DNA of 60,002 bases, taken from the NCBI GenBank assembly GCA_015485665.1, contig WFTC01000018.1, forward strand, positions 1-60,002, read 5' to 3'. The position numbers and the translations under genes were made by a program. The notes under the pieces were generated by a model. The model made no database searches and was not told the DNA's origin. It worked only from the letters and a program-made list of their open reading frames with translations. Every line of letters starts with the position of its first letter. Within the stretch, counting starts at the first letter, position 1. Shown here in pieces: positions 15,866-25,079 of this stretch. This DNA is from Candidatus Altimarinota bacterium (GTDB lineage: Bacteria; Patescibacteriota; Gracilibacteria; UBA1369; 2-02-FULL-48-14).

Positions 15866-17159
15866 TATAATTCCGGATAGGCATCCGATTCGCCTTTTGT
15901 ATCATAAAATTGTAGCGGTTTTAGCTGCGCTCAGATATCGCTTTCCTGCAGAAAGGATGCTTATAATTGCTGTTACCGGCACAAACGGTAAAACCACTAC
16001 CTGTAATATGATTCACCATATTTTTATGGAGGCAGGTAGAAAGTGTGGTTTGCTTACAACTGTGAATTTTAAGATTGGTGATCAGGAGGAAGCAAATTTA
16101 CACAAACAAACCACCATCAGTCCTTTTTTGCTTCAAGGTAAACTCAAGGAAATGAAAGATGCAGGTTGTGAAGTTGTTGTTGTGGAGGCAACAAGTATAG
16201 GAATCCTACAGTCCAGATTGTGGGGTGTGAATGTAGATACTGCAGTATTTACAAATCTGACTCAGGATCATTTGTCTTATCATGGTAGCATGGAGAATTA
16301 TAAAGAGGCAAAAGGACGCTTATTTGCTCGTCTTAATATTTCAAGAAGAAAGTCCGGTATTCATAAAATCTCAGTTATAAATGCAGACGATCCCGAGTCT
16401 GATTATTTTTCCCAATTTCCGGTTGATCAACTCTTTGAATATGGAATTTTGCGGGGAACTTATAGGGCGCAAAATATTATGACCACTCCGGATGTAACGG
16501 ATTTTGAAATCAGGGTTCCAAATGGAGAAGCTCAGGTCCATTTACATATACCGGGGCGCTTTAACGTTTATAACGCAATGGCTGCCGCAACTGTTGCTGT
16601 GGCGCATCGTATAAATGTGAGTAGCATCGCTTCCGCTTTAAACAAACTAAAGTCTGTGCCAGGCAGAATGGAACCTATTTATGCAGGGCAAAATTATAGT
16701 ATTATTGTTGATTATGCTCACTCTGAAGATTCCTTGCAAAAATTACTTTCCATGTTGAAAGAGCTTACAAAAGGTCGTTTAATTACTGTTTTCGGCGCAA
16801 CAGGTGGAGGGCGAGATCAAAGTAAAAGGCCCAAAATGGGAGCTGTTGCTCATCGTTACTCTGATTGTATAATCCTTACGGATGATGATCCTTATGAAGA
16901 AAATCCACGTATAATTGCAAAGATGCTACGTCTTGGTATTCCAAGAGAGGAGGGTGATGGGTTTTGGCAGGTTTTGGATAGGCGTGAAGCAATCAGATTA
17001 GCTCTTGCAATAGCAAAAGAAGGAGATACGGTTGTTATTTGCGGTAAAGGAGCCGAGACATTTCAAGTTGTGGGCAAGGAGAGAGTGCCGCATGATGACA
17101 GAAATGTTGTAAGAGAAATGCTTTCCAGAACTTTTGATGTTGAATTACCTGTAAACTGA
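15846..17159 (+). CDS. murE: Mur ligase, MurE-like, lacking the N-terminal UDP-binding domain
   Basis: ATP-dependent amide ligase of peptidoglycan precursor synthesis. The ATP-binding GTNGKTTT begins near residue 45, against about residue 110 in E. coli MurE. The 437-aa protein therefore lacks domain 1, and starts with a hydrophobic stretch instead (LLYHKIVAVLAALRYRFP). The central and C-terminal domains are intact: NLTQDHLSYHGSMENY, the HIPGRFNVYNAMAAA motif, and DYAHSEDSL. The amino-acid-selecting motif, DNPR in diaminopimelate enzymes, reads DDPY here (TDDDPYEENPR). The Arg that holds diaminopimelate is thus missing, and the third residue added is uncertain. The gene overlaps riboflavin kinase by 20 bases and truB by one (TGATG). 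Assignment to MurE rather than another Mur ligase rests on the motif context. Confidence 0.82.
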   Translation: MKDFLRNIIPDRHPIRLLYHKIVAVLAALRYRFPAERMLIIAVTGTNGKTTTCNMIHHIFMEAGRKCGLLTTVNFKIGDQEEANLHKQTTISPFLLQGKLKEMKDAGCEVVVVEATSIGILQSRLWGVNVDTAVFTNLTQDHLSYHGSMENYKEAKGRLFARLNISRRKSGIHKISVINADDPESDYFSQFPVDQLFEYGILRGTYRAQNIMTTPDVTDFEIRVPNGEAQVHLHIPGRFNVYNAMAAATVAVAHRINVSSIASALNKLKSVPGRMEPIYAGQNYSIIVDYAHSEDSLQKLLSMLKELTKGRLITVFGATGGGRDQSKRPKMGAVAHRYSDCIILTDDDPYEENPRIIAKMLRLGIPREEGDGFWQVLDRREAIRLALAIAKEGDTVVICGKGAETFQVVGKERVPHDDRNVVREMLSRTFDVELPVN

Positions 17160-17839
17160 TGTATCAAGAAGGGGCTTTTCTTATTATTGATAAACCGCAA
17201 GCTTGGACCAGTCATGATGTGGTTGCAAAATGCAGGGGTATTTTGGGTATTCGCAAGATAGGTCATTTGGGTACTTTGGATCCTTTGGCGACAGGCGTTT
17301 TGGTTTTGGCGGTGGGGCGAGGAGCTACAAAACAAGTTTCAAAATATATGGGGCTTGAGAAAGAATATGAAGTTGAAATGGAGCTTTGGAAGAGTTCCGA
17401 TACATATGATAGGGAAGGGCTTATTGTTGAACATAGCCATTCATCAGGCATTAATGAAGATCGTATTAAAAATGAAATGCAAAAATTTTGGGGTTTAAGT
17501 ATGCAAACTCCACCACCTTTTTCGGCAAAAAAAGTAAATGGAAGGCGAGCTTATACTTTAGCTCGCTCAGGTAAATTACCTAAATTAAAGGCGAGAGAGG
17601 TAAGGATGTATGGAGAAAATATTGAAGTAGATCTTCCCTTTGTAAGATTTAAAGTAAGAGTATCAAGCGGAACTTATATTCGCAGTTTGGTTCATGATAT
17701 AGGTGTGAATCTTGGCACTGGTGCTCTAATGACAGATTTAAGAAGGACTTGCGTAGGTGATTTTTGTTTGGAGGATGCAATCAGCATTGAAGAGCTGTCA
17801 AAAAATCCTTCAGAAGCTCCTTTTATTCTTGTAAAATAG
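17159..17839 (+). CDS. truB: tRNA pseudouridine-55 synthase
   Basis: Makes pseudouridine 55 in the T-loop of tRNAs. The 226-aa protein has the family N-terminus GAFLIIDKPQAWTSHDVV and the catalytic motif GHLGTLDPLATGVLVLAVG with nucleophile Asp41. The Tyr-containing KEYEVEMELW region and RVSSGTYIRSLVHDIG complete the core. The C-terminal PUA extension of the E. coli enzyme is missing, as in many short TruB proteins. The start ATG overlaps the murE stop by one base. It sits inside the mixed envelope and housekeeping run. Confidence 0.93.
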   Translation: MYQEGAFLIIDKPQAWTSHDVVAKCRGILGIRKIGHLGTLDPLATGVLVLAVGRGATKQVSKYMGLEKEYEVEMELWKSSDTYDREGLIVEHSHSSGINEDRIKNEMQKFWGLSMQTPPPFSAKKVNGRRAYTLARSGKLPKLKAREVRMYGENIEVDLPFVRFKVRVSSGTYIRSLVHDIGVNLGTGALMTDLRRTCVGDFCLEDAISIEELSKNPSEAPFILVK

Positions 17840-17843
17840 CCGC

Positions 17844-18881
17844 ATGTTTATTCAGGCGATTTCTTTGGCTTTCATTTTATCTCTCATTTTAAGTTTGGGA
17901 GTACTTCGTTTCTTCCCGAATTGGAATCTTTTGGACAAGCCTGAGCTTTACGGGCATAAGCGTAAGCCCATTCCTTATCCTGGTGGAGTGGCACCTCTTT
18001 TTGCAATTTTGATTACTTTACTTGTGTTTTTGCCACTGGAAGGGACATTGTTTTCACTTGTGCTGGGTGCTTTGCTTTTAGCTTTTATTTGTTTTTTGGA
18101 TGATAGGTTTTCTTTATCTCCAGTCTTGAGGTTGGGAGTGCAGTTTTTTGTAGCTTTGCTTTTGGTTATTGGCGGGATTGGTATGAGCTCCATTTCCGGA
18201 CCTTTTGGTACTATTATCGCTTTGGACCAATGGTCATGGATTATTAATGTTGGGGAGTTTTCTTTCACATTCACACTTTTTGCAGATTTGCTTACGGTGA
18301 TTTGGGTTATGGTTATGATTAATGCATTTAATTGGATAGACGGAGTGCCCGGCATGACAGCGAGCGTATCTTCCGTAGCCGCATTTGTTTTATTGCTACT
18401 AAGTTTGAGGCCCGAATTTCATTATTTGGATCAAAGCTTGGCAATAACGCTTTCTTCTGTGATTTTGGGTGCCTCTTTGGCTTTTTTGATTTTTGATTTT
18501 CCGCCGCCAAAAATTTTAATGGGAGATACTGGGTCTATGTTACTTGGATTTTTCTTGGCTGTTACCGCAATTATTTCAGGAGGGAAAATAGCTACCACTG
18601 TTTTAGTTTTGGGTTTTCCAATTTTGGATTTTGCATGGGTGATTTTGCGTAGAATTTTAAAAGGACAATCACCTTTTAAAGGTGATCTTTGGCATTTTCA
18701 TCATAGGCTTTTAAATGCCGGATTTACGTCAAGGCAGGTAGTACTATTTTTTTCTGTAACATCAGCTCTTTTTGGAGCACTTGCTTTATTTCTGCAAACA
18801 GAAGGTAAAGTATTTGTATTTATTGTGATTTTATTTCTTATGAGCGCTCTTTCCGGACTGTTGTATTTTAAGAGAGAATGA
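17844..18881 (+). CDS. Undecaprenyl-phosphate sugar-1-phosphate transferase (WecA/TagO-like)
   Basis: A multi-pass membrane enzyme (345 aa) that starts lipid-linked glycan synthesis by moving a sugar-1-phosphate (usually GlcNAc-1-P) from a UDP-sugar to undecaprenyl phosphate. Family motifs seen: HKRKPIPYPGGVA near the start, the Mg-binding DDRF near residue 90, NAFNWIDGVPGM, KILMGDTGSMLLGF, and the cytoplasmic WHFHHRLLNAGF. The last is the HHR-type motif that separates WecA/TagO enzymes from MraY. It lies 4 bases after truB and 4 before dnaG. With the O-antigen-ligase-like gene upstream it points to a surface polysaccharide. The sugar specificity is inferred only from the family. Confidence 0.88.
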   Translation: MFIQAISLAFILSLILSLGVLRFFPNWNLLDKPELYGHKRKPIPYPGGVAPLFAILITLLVFLPLEGTLFSLVLGALLLAFICFLDDRFSLSPVLRLGVQFFVALLLVIGGIGMSSISGPFGTIIALDQWSWIINVGEFSFTFTLFADLLTVIWVMVMINAFNWIDGVPGMTASVSSVAAFVLLLLSLRPEFHYLDQSLAITLSSVILGASLAFLIFDFPPPKILMGDTGSMLLGFFLAVTAIISGGKIATTVLVLGFPILDFAWVILRRILKGQSPFKGDLWHFHHRLLNAGFTSRQVVLFFSVTSALFGALALFLQTEGKVFVFIVILFLMSALSGLLYFKRE

Positions 18882-18885
18882 TACA

Positions 18886-20667
18886 ATGCGGGCATCTAAT
18901 ATCAGGGCTTTGGATCCGGTTCAAGAAATTAAAACTCGTTTGAATATTGAAGATGTTGTTGCGGAGTACTTTCCTTTAAAGAAGTCAGGAAAATATTTAA
19001 AGGCCACTTGTCCTTTTCATCAGGAAAAAACACCAAGTTTTTTTGTAAATCCGGAGCGTCAAATTGCTTATTGTTTTTCTTGCCATAAAGGTGGAGATTT
19101 ATTTGAGTTTATTCAGGAAATTGAAGGCCTTTCTTTTAGAGAAGCTTTGCAGCTTATGGCTGAAAAAGCCGGCATAGATTTACCAAAACATTCTGGGACT
19201 CCAAATGCTTCCAAAGATGAAAAGGCACGGCTTTTGGCTGCAGTTGCCGATGCGAATAATTTTTTTATTCAAAACCTATGGAGTGGAGAAGATGCTAAAA
19301 AAGTTTTGTCTTATTTGCATTCTCGCGGGTTTATGGATGAGAGTATTAAACATTTTCAAGTTGGATTGGCGCCTGACTGCAGGGATGGACTTTATAAATA
19401 TTTACTTGATAGGCAACATAGGAAAGAAGATATTTTAAAAAGCACGGTTGTTTTGGCTCGTGATATGGCTTCTGAAGAGGTTAGAGATCGTTTTCGTTTA
19501 CGTTTGATGTTGCCAATACAAGATTCGCAAGGGCGTATTGTTGCTTTTGGTGGAAGGGCTTTGAAAAAAGGGGATCAGCCCAAATATCTTAATTCACCTG
19601 AGTATTTGCTCTACAATAAAAGTGCAATTTTATATAACTTGGCGGCTGCAAAGGCTGCAATTCGTGAATTGCAATTTGTGGTTGTTGTGGAAGGTTACTT
19701 TGATGTTATGGCATCTTATCAGGCCGGAGTTAAAAATGTGGTTGCAAGTTGCGGTACCGCATTGACGACTGAGCAATTTAAATTGATGAAGCGTTATTGT
19801 AAAAAGATTTTTTTGGCTTTTGATTCGGATTCAGCAGGGGAGGCTGCTTTGCGCAGAGCTGTGGAAGTTGCTCAGCCTATGGACTTGGAACTTTTTGTGG
19901 TGCAAATTCCGCAAGGCAAAGATGCGGCGGATGCGGTTAAAGAAGATCCTGCAGTTTGGAGAAAAGCTGTGGATGAAGCTTTACCATATTTGCAATTTTA
20001 TTTTGATTTTTATGCACTCAAATATGATTTGACAAGTGCTTCTGGGAAAAAAGATTATGCAGACGCAATTGTGGAACTTTTAAGTGCCGTTAAACATCCT
20101 GTGGAAATAGACCATTATTTGAAATTATTGGCACAAAAGGTAGATGTGCCTTTAAAATCTTTGTATGAGCATTTGAGCTCTTACAAGAAAAAAACTCCTC
20201 GTTTAAAGTCTGGTACTTGTACATCTAAAAACAATACCGATTTAAAATACCGTTCAGCTTTGCAGTTGATTTTACTTATGCTGGTTTATCCTGATGTTTT
20301 TTTTGATTTATGGAAAGAGTTTGAATCTTTTACCGCCTTTTCTTCTGCGATAAAAGCTCTGCCTTTAAAAGCACGTTTTGATCTTATTACAGAAGAAAAG
20401 TACAAAGATTTTTATGAAAATTTCCAATCTGCTTTGAATTCCGAATATCCTGGTGAATGGAAAAATTTATCTTCCATTTACAAACATATTGGCACTTACT
20501 ATAATCACCGTGGTCAATTGGACTCTGAATTCTTTCATCAGATTGAAGAAGGTGAAAAATTAAATAAACTAGCCTTTGAAATGGAGCTAAATACAAATGG
20601 AGAAGCTTGGGTAAGAGAAGAATTCAAAAAGATTTTGGCAAGACTTTACTTCCTTCATTCTACTTAA
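18886..20667 (+). CDS. dnaG: DNA primase
   Basis: Synthesises RNA primers for replication. The 593-aa protein has the N-terminal CHC2 zinc finger (Cys42, His45, Cys63, Cys66 in CPFH and CFSCH) and the core with [20 protein letters not shown]. It also has the Toprim metal centre: [12 protein letters not shown] with Glu269, and [10 protein letters not shown] with two Asp near residues 313-315. The C-terminal helicase-binding region is present but divergent. It is followed by the primary sigma factor gene, a dnaG-rpoD order kept in many bacteria (the old macromolecular synthesis operon). The 3' end lies only 14 bases before rpoD. Confidence 0.95.
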   Translation: MRASNIRALDPVQEIKTRLNIEDVVAEYFPLKKSGKYLKATCPFHQEKTPSFFVNPERQIAYCFSCHKGGDLFEFIQEIEGLSFREALQLMAEKAGIDLPKHSGTPNASKDEKARLLAAVADANNFFIQNLWSGEDAKKVLSYLHSRGFMDESIKHFQVGLAPDCRDGLYKYLLDRQHRKEDILKSTVVLARDMASEEVRDRFRLRLMLPIQDSQGRIVAFGGRALKKGDQPKYLNSPEYLLYNKSAILYNLAAAKAAIRELQFVVVVEGYFDVMASYQAGVKNVVASCGTALTTEQFKLMKRYCKKIFLAFDSDSAGEAALRRAVEVAQPMDLELFVVQIPQGKDAADAVKEDPAVWRKAVDEALPYLQFYFDFYALKYDLTSASGKKDYADAIVELLSAVKHPVEIDHYLKLLAQKVDVPLKSLYEHLSSYKKKTPRLKSGTCTSKNNTDLKYRSALQLILLMLVYPDVFFDLWKEFESFTAFSSAIKALPLKARFDLITEEKYKDFYENFQSALNSEYPGEWKNLSSIYKHIGTYYNHRGQLDSEFFHQIEEGEKLNKLAFEMELNTNGEAWVREEFKKILARLYFLHST

Positions 20668-20681
20668 TATCAAGCTCGTTT

Positions 20682-21956
20682 ATGGCACGTACCAAGAAAT
20701 TTATTGCTCATTTTTCAGAAGATCATTTGAAGAAGTATCCTCAAAAAGTACGTGATCTTGTTCAAAGAGGAAGGCAAAGAGGTTTTGTGACTCAACAGGA
20801 GCTTATGGCTGCATTGCCTAATTTGGAAGAAGATGTTGAGTTTGCTGATGAAGTTTATTCTTTACTTCTTGATCTTGGAATTGACCTTATTGATAAAAAA
20901 GATGAGATGATTTGGGGAAAGAAAGGTAAAAAAAATGTCATTGAGGAAGAAAAACCTCAAGATATTGACCTTGCCGATCTTGAAGCATTGGTTTTGGAAG
21001 AGGAAGATATATCAAAAGATTCAAAAGTTCCAAAAGAGAAAAAACAAGAGGAAGTGCAAAAAGGACGAGCTGCAAGTGATGCTCGTGCCAAGCGTGAACG
21101 TAAAGAGAAAAAGCATGTGGAATTATCTGAAATTGCTAATGATTCAATACGAATGTATCTTTGTGAAATAGGTAAAGTTGATCTTCTTACCGCAAAAGAG
21201 GAGGCGGATTTGGCACATAGAATCGCAAAGGGAGATCAGTCCGCAAAAGCTCAATTGGCTGAGGCAAATTTACGTTTGGTAGTCTCCATTGCTAAAAAAT
21301 ATATAGGTAGAGGATTGAGTTTTCTTGATCTGATTCAGGAGGGTAATATTGGACTGTTTCGTGCAGTTGAGAAATTTGATCCTAATAGAGGCTTTAAATT
21401 TTCCACTTATGCCACTTGGTGGATTCGTCAAGCAATAACACGTGCAATTGCGGATCAGGCACGTACTATTCGCATTCCTGTTCATATGGTAGAGACCATA
21501 AATAAACTTACTCATACGCAAAGGCGTTTGGTTCAAGAGCTTGGGCGTGAACCTACGATTGATGAGTTGGCGGCTGAAATGGAAATGGATGAGAAGAAGG
21601 TGCGTCATATTAAGAAAATATCTCAAGATATAGTTTCTCTTGAGGCGCCGGTTGGAGCTGAAGAAGATAGTAAGCTTGGTGATTTCATTGAAGATGAAGA
21701 AGCTCTTTCACCTGCAGAACAGACAAATCGTCAATTAATTAAGGAAAATATTCATGAGATGCTTCAATATCTCTCTGCCAGAGAACGCAAGATCATTGAG
21801 ATGCGTTTTGGATTAAAAGATGGTATAGGTCATACCCTTGAAGAGGTTGGTAATGAGTTTGGAGTGACACGTGAACGTATTCGTCAAATTGAAGCAAAGG
21901 TGCTTCATAAGCTCAGGGAACACCCAAAGAGCGTTAAAATTAAATCTTACTTCTAA
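20682..21956 (+). CDS. rpoD: RNA polymerase primary sigma factor
   Basis: A 424-aa sigma-70 of the RpoD/SigA type. Region 1.1 is recognisable ([19 protein letters not shown]), followed by a charged linker rich in Lys and Glu. Region 1.2 is [17 protein letters not shown], and region 2 includes [17 protein letters not shown] and the promoter-melting [16 protein letters not shown]. Region 3 follows, then region 4.2 with the helix-turn-helix [20 protein letters not shown]. The start is ATG 20682 after the dnaG stop; an upstream in-frame start would lie inside dnaG. The TTGnnn-17-TAnnAT promoters visible elsewhere in the window fit this factor. Confidence 0.96.
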   Translation: MARTKKFIAHFSEDHLKKYPQKVRDLVQRGRQRGFVTQQELMAALPNLEEDVEFADEVYSLLLDLGIDLIDKKDEMIWGKKGKKNVIEEEKPQDIDLADLEALVLEEEDISKDSKVPKEKKQEEVQKGRAASDARAKRERKEKKHVELSEIANDSIRMYLCEIGKVDLLTAKEEADLAHRIAKGDQSAKAQLAEANLRLVVSIAKKYIGRGLSFLDLIQEGNIGLFRAVEKFDPNRGFKFSTYATWWIRQAITRAIADQARTIRIPVHMVETINKLTHTQRRLVQELGREPTIDELAAEMEMDEKKVRHIKKISQDIVSLEAPVGAEEDSKLGDFIEDEEALSPAEQTNRQLIKENIHEMLQYLSARERKIIEMRFGLKDGIGHTLEEVGNEFGVTRERIRQIEAKVLHKLREHPKSVKIKSYF

Positions 21957-21972
21957 TTAAACCCTTATAAAG

Positions 21973-22470
21973 ATGCCTTATAAAGATGATTCTTTAATCA
22001 CAGAAGATGTTTTACTGGTTACCAAGGACGGACTGAAAAAACTTGAAGATGAGCTTGATAATCTGAAAAATGTTAGACGTAAAGAAGTTGCTCAGCGTTT
22101 GAAAGAAGCCATAAGTTATGGAGATCTTTCAGAGAATTCCGAATATGAAGAAGCAAAAAATGAGCAAGCTTTTGTTGAAGGTAGGATTTTGGAGCTTGAG
22201 CATATGATTAAGAATGCAAAAGTGGTTGATGAAAAACATCATTCAAAGAAAGTTGTTGAGATAGGAACTCATGTAACTGTTAAAAGCGGCAAGAAGAAAG
22301 AGGAATTTAAAATTACCATTGTAGGTGCTACGGAAGCTGACCCATTTAACAACCGCATTTCCAATGAATCCCCAATGGGACAAGCTCTTATGGGTGCAAA
22401 AAAAGGTGATATTATTGAAGTAATGGCACCCGGAGGCAAAGAAAGTTATGAAGTTTTGAACTTAGCGTGA
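21973..22470 (+). CDS. greA: Transcription elongation factor GreA
   Basis: Rescues backtracked RNA polymerase by stimulating cleavage of the nascent RNA. The 165-aa protein is of normal length. The N-terminal coiled coil carries the tip acidic motif within YGDLSENSEYEEAKNEQA (the Asp and Glu that coordinate the catalytic metal). The C-terminal domain includes VGATEADPFNNRISNESPMG and GDIIEVMAPGGKESYEV. It ends the plus-strand run and overlaps the convergent membrane protein gene by 9 bases, so no terminator fits between them. Confidence 0.95.
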   Translation: MPYKDDSLITEDVLLVTKDGLKKLEDELDNLKNVRRKEVAQRLKEAISYGDLSENSEYEEAKNEQAFVEGRILELEHMIKNAKVVDEKHHSKKVVEIGTHVTVKSGKKKEEFKITIVGATEADPFNNRISNESPMGQALMGAKKGDIIEVMAPGGKESYEVLNLA

Positions 22471-22899
22471 TTTCTTCTTTCTTCTAGCTTTTTTCTTAGG
22501 TTTTGGTAGGTATTTGTCTTGATAGCCCTCTTTGAGGTCTTTATTTTTAAAGTTTTCTCTTTTTAAGATATATTTTCTCCATGTAAATGCAAGATAAGCA
22601 GGTAGAGATAAAATTAGTGTAAGAAGCCAAATACGCATTCCAAGTAAAGGAATATTTTGATCTCTAAAAAAATTTAATAGAATTCCAAGTAGAGCCCATC
22701 TTCGCATGAAAGATGGTATTCCGGCGAAAAAAGTGGATTCAATTTTTGCATCACCTCTGTTTTTGAGTAAAGCAGATACTTTAAAACTGGCTATGAAAAT
22801 CAATATAAATAATACGAGCAAGTACTCGTTATATGCATAATTATATCCCGGAGTCAGGTCAAAAAGGTATTTAAGACTTAATAATTTTAGAGGGTTCAT
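22462..22899 (-). CDS. Small membrane protein with basic tail (unknown function)
   Basis: A 145-aa protein. It has a hydrophobic helix near residues 27-45 (LLVLFILIFIASFKVSALL), a second hydrophobic region near 65-80, a third near 88-106 (WLLTLILSLPAYLAFTW), and a Lys/Arg-rich C-terminus (PKPKKKARRKKKSR) that is probably cytoplasmic. It is not recognised as a known family. It starts one base after the lgt-like stop, so it is likely translationally coupled with it, and its 3' end overlaps greA by 9 bases. A function linked to lipoprotein processing or the envelope is guessed from position only. Confidence 0.65.
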   Translation of the reverse strand: MNPLKLLSLKYLFDLTPGYNYAYNEYLLVLFILIFIASFKVSALLKNRGDAKIESTFFAGIPSFMRRWALLGILLNFFRDQNIPLLGMRIWLLTLILSLPAYLAFTWRKYILKRENFKNKDLKEGYQDKYLPKPKKKARRKKKSR

Positions 22900-22900
22900 A

Positions 22901-23689
22901 TTATTTATTTAAAGATATTTTGTAAGCTCTGATGCGTTTGAATAATAGACTGCAGCTTGCTATTAGCAAAGTGGCGTAAATAAATATTGGAAGTCGCCAC
23001 TTTAAGATGAGGATTGTAGCGTCTCCTCTTATAAATTCAAAGAAAAAAGCTATAAAAAAGAATATGCTTGAGAAAAATAAAGTTGTATTTCCATCTTTGT
23101 CAAAAAAATTATTGCGCTTTTTAATTTCTTTTCTTATTCGTATTGCGGAAAAAATTGCAATTATGTAATAGATTTGAACTGGATGTATAGGTACTGTGTA
23201 GCGTACATTGAAAGTTTCATATCTAACAGCCCAAGGCAACTTAGAAGGTGTTCCATAAACATAACCTCCAAGAAATGCTCCCAGTAACATTATTGCCAAG
23301 GCAGTTAAAAAAGGCAACGATAAAGCATCTGTCCATTTCCAAAAAGATTCTCCGGATTTTTTAAGTCTGTAAGTCATGGCTGCTCCAAAACCTAAAAGTG
23401 CTCCCCAAAAAGAAAAACCTTTATCCCATATTGCAAAAAAGTTTTTTAAAGTTCTTAGATCCAGAGCCGGAAAGTATCTGTCAAAATGAGTCATGAAGAA
23501 TACAATTCTGGATAAAATCAAAGCGCTGATAAAAAATCCGCTTGAATACTTGATTAAGATTGTGAAATCCAAGCGAGCTCTTTTTAAATGTTTTATTGCC
23601 ATAGCACTACCTGTGATCATTGCTAAAGCTACAAAGACCCACAGAGTTTGTATGGAAATGAAGCCGGCTTCAAATAAAATTGGAATCAC
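22901..23689 (-). CDS. lgt: Prolipoprotein diacylglyceryl transferase-like protein (divergent)
   Basis: Lgt attaches diacylglycerol to the lipobox Cys of prolipoproteins. The 262-aa multi-pass protein follows the Lgt pattern: an early RIVFFMTHFDRYF, then KGFSFWGALLGFGAAMTYRLKKS, LLGAFLGGYVYGTPSKLPWAV, VPIHPVQIYYI, and FEFIRGD near the end, which supplies the conserved Arg. It departs from classical Lgt at two places. The His-Gly-Gly motif is replaced by FSFWGA, and the GRxGNFxNGE signature is reduced to LGAFLGGYVYG without its Arg. It may have an altered mechanism or a related transferase role. The start is GTG 23689. At least one lipobox protein (8313-8462) is encoded in the window. Confidence 0.72.
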   Translation of the reverse strand: MIPILFEAGFISIQTLWVFVALAMITGSAMAIKHLKRARLDFTILIKYSSGFFISALILSRIVFFMTHFDRYFPALDLRTLKNFFAIWDKGFSFWGALLGFGAAMTYRLKKSGESFWKWTDALSLPFLTALAIMLLGAFLGGYVYGTPSKLPWAVRYETFNVRYTVPIHPVQIYYIIAIFSAIRIRKEIKKRNNFFDKDGNTTLFFSSIFFFIAFFFEFIRGDATILILKWRLPIFIYATLLIASCSLLFKRIRAYKISLNK

Positions 23690-23696
23690 AAGCGAA

Positions 23697-25079
23697 CTAG
23701 AAATTAAATAAAATGATTGCGTTCATAAGTATACCTATAGGAAGTAAAATTAATGTGCCTCCCTTTCTATTTCTAAAAAATTCAATATGTATGCTAAGGA
23801 GTGTATACCATAAAAACACGCTCATAAGTAGAGCTCTTAATGTTGCTGAATTTAAAAGATTAAATTCATTTGGCAGTGGATTGCCGCCTGCAAAAGATTT
23901 TGTTAAGGCATAATAGCTGAAGAAATATGCAAGTAAGTAAAAAGCCAAGAGCCATCCCAAAAAATATGTAATTTCTTCTGTTATGAGAGGCTCGGTCATT
24001 TCTGTATCTTGCTCTTTTTTATTCTTTTTCTCTTTGCGTAGATTTTTGAGAATGTGCTTATGTCGCTTTTTATCTTCTTTTAGCTCATTGATGCTGCTTA
24101 TCAGTGAAGCTCTAGAGCTTTTAGGCGTTTTAAACCATATTCTGTAGTAAGTAAAAATTTGGGTATTTAATGTGGCGATTTTAGATTTTAGCCTTTTCTC
24201 TTCTTCAGATGGCAAGAAAGAGTTTATAAATTGTCCAAATCCTCGTAATATTCTGCTGTTGCTTAGCATAAGTTTTTCTTGCAAATTTGCCAGATCATCG
24301 CTTAAATCTTTATTTTCAGCCGGACCGGAGTGTAGTTCAGCCATAAGTTTTTGAGTTTCCAATGTTAGAGCTTCTCTTTTGCTCTTCATTTTTTCTTTGT
24401 GTAAAAACAGTTCTTGATCTTGCACTTTTTTAAGTAATTCTTCAGAAGTATGAGCTATGTAATCTAAGTTTGTACTGCTTTTTATGCGTAAAAGTTTATC
24501 TATATAACTTTGTATAATACGACGATTTTCAGCTTTAATTTCATCTTTATATTCTTCCAGCAATGCTTTGATTTTTGTAAGGATTTGGTCAACTTTCACA
24601 AGTAAAAGATCACGCTTTTTTTGAAATGCTATGTAAGATGGATCTTCCTCTTTAGATATAAATTTACCTTCTTTTTTCATTTGTTCTTCATATTCAGCTT
24701 TTAACATGCTCAGGTCTTCTTCTTTGGCTTTCATTTTTTCTTCTTGAGAAGCACCTGTCTTCACAACATAAGACACTTCAAAACGATATTCTTCCATCAG
24801 CCTTTTAAAGGCTTTATAACGACTGCCTGCCGGGATTGTCCCTATTACTTTTCGTCCTGTTTTGTCATATGCTTCAAATTCAAATTTCGGTAATTCTTTG
24901 CTTGTACCCGCCTCTTTCGTAACGCTTTTTTCATCTGTTTTTGCAATTTGTTTCATCGCCAAAACAGAAATACCCAATGCATTAAGCTCTTTTCTAGCTT
25001 CCTCTTCAGAGGTTGCACCTATTACTCCTGAAAGTTTTTTTCCAGCGCCGTTAACCGCTGTGTACTGGAACTGTGCCAT
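23697..25079 (-). CDS. Membrane protein with two PilC-N-like domains and a coiled coil
   Basis: A 460-aa protein. Residues 1-45 (MAQFQYTAVNGAGKKLSGVI, then EEEARKELNALGISVLAM) match the N-terminal signature of type IV pilus / type II secretion platform proteins PilC/GspF. A second copy of the same pattern follows at about 66-107 (FEFEAYDKTGRKVIGTIPAG). The rest is not PilC: a long Lys/Glu-rich coiled coil (about 110-365) leads to three or four hydrophobic helices (about 367-460). The T2SSF membrane domain itself is absent. It overlaps pyrG by 29 bases and precedes the lgt-like gene by 7. A role in a pilus or secretion platform is plausible, since a prepilin peptidase is encoded at 40796-41536, but it is inference. 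Confidence 0.7.
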   Translation of the reverse strand: MAQFQYTAVNGAGKKLSGVIGATSEEEARKELNALGISVLAMKQIAKTDEKSVTKEAGTSKELPKFEFEAYDKTGRKVIGTIPAGSRYKAFKRLMEEYRFEVSYVVKTGASQEEKMKAKEEDLSMLKAEYEEQMKKEGKFISKEEDPSYIAFQKKRDLLLVKVDQILTKIKALLEEYKDEIKAENRRIIQSYIDKLLRIKSSTNLDYIAHTSEELLKKVQDQELFLHKEKMKSKREALTLETQKLMAELHSGPAENKDLSDDLANLQEKLMLSNSRILRGFGQFINSFLPSEEEKRLKSKIATLNTQIFTYYRIWFKTPKSSRASLISSINELKEDKKRHKHILKNLRKEKKNKKEQDTEMTEPLITEEITYFLGWLLAFYLLAYFFSYYALTKSFAGGNPLPNEFNLLNSATLRALLMSVFLWYTLLSIHIEFFRNRKGGTLILLPIGILMNAIILFNF

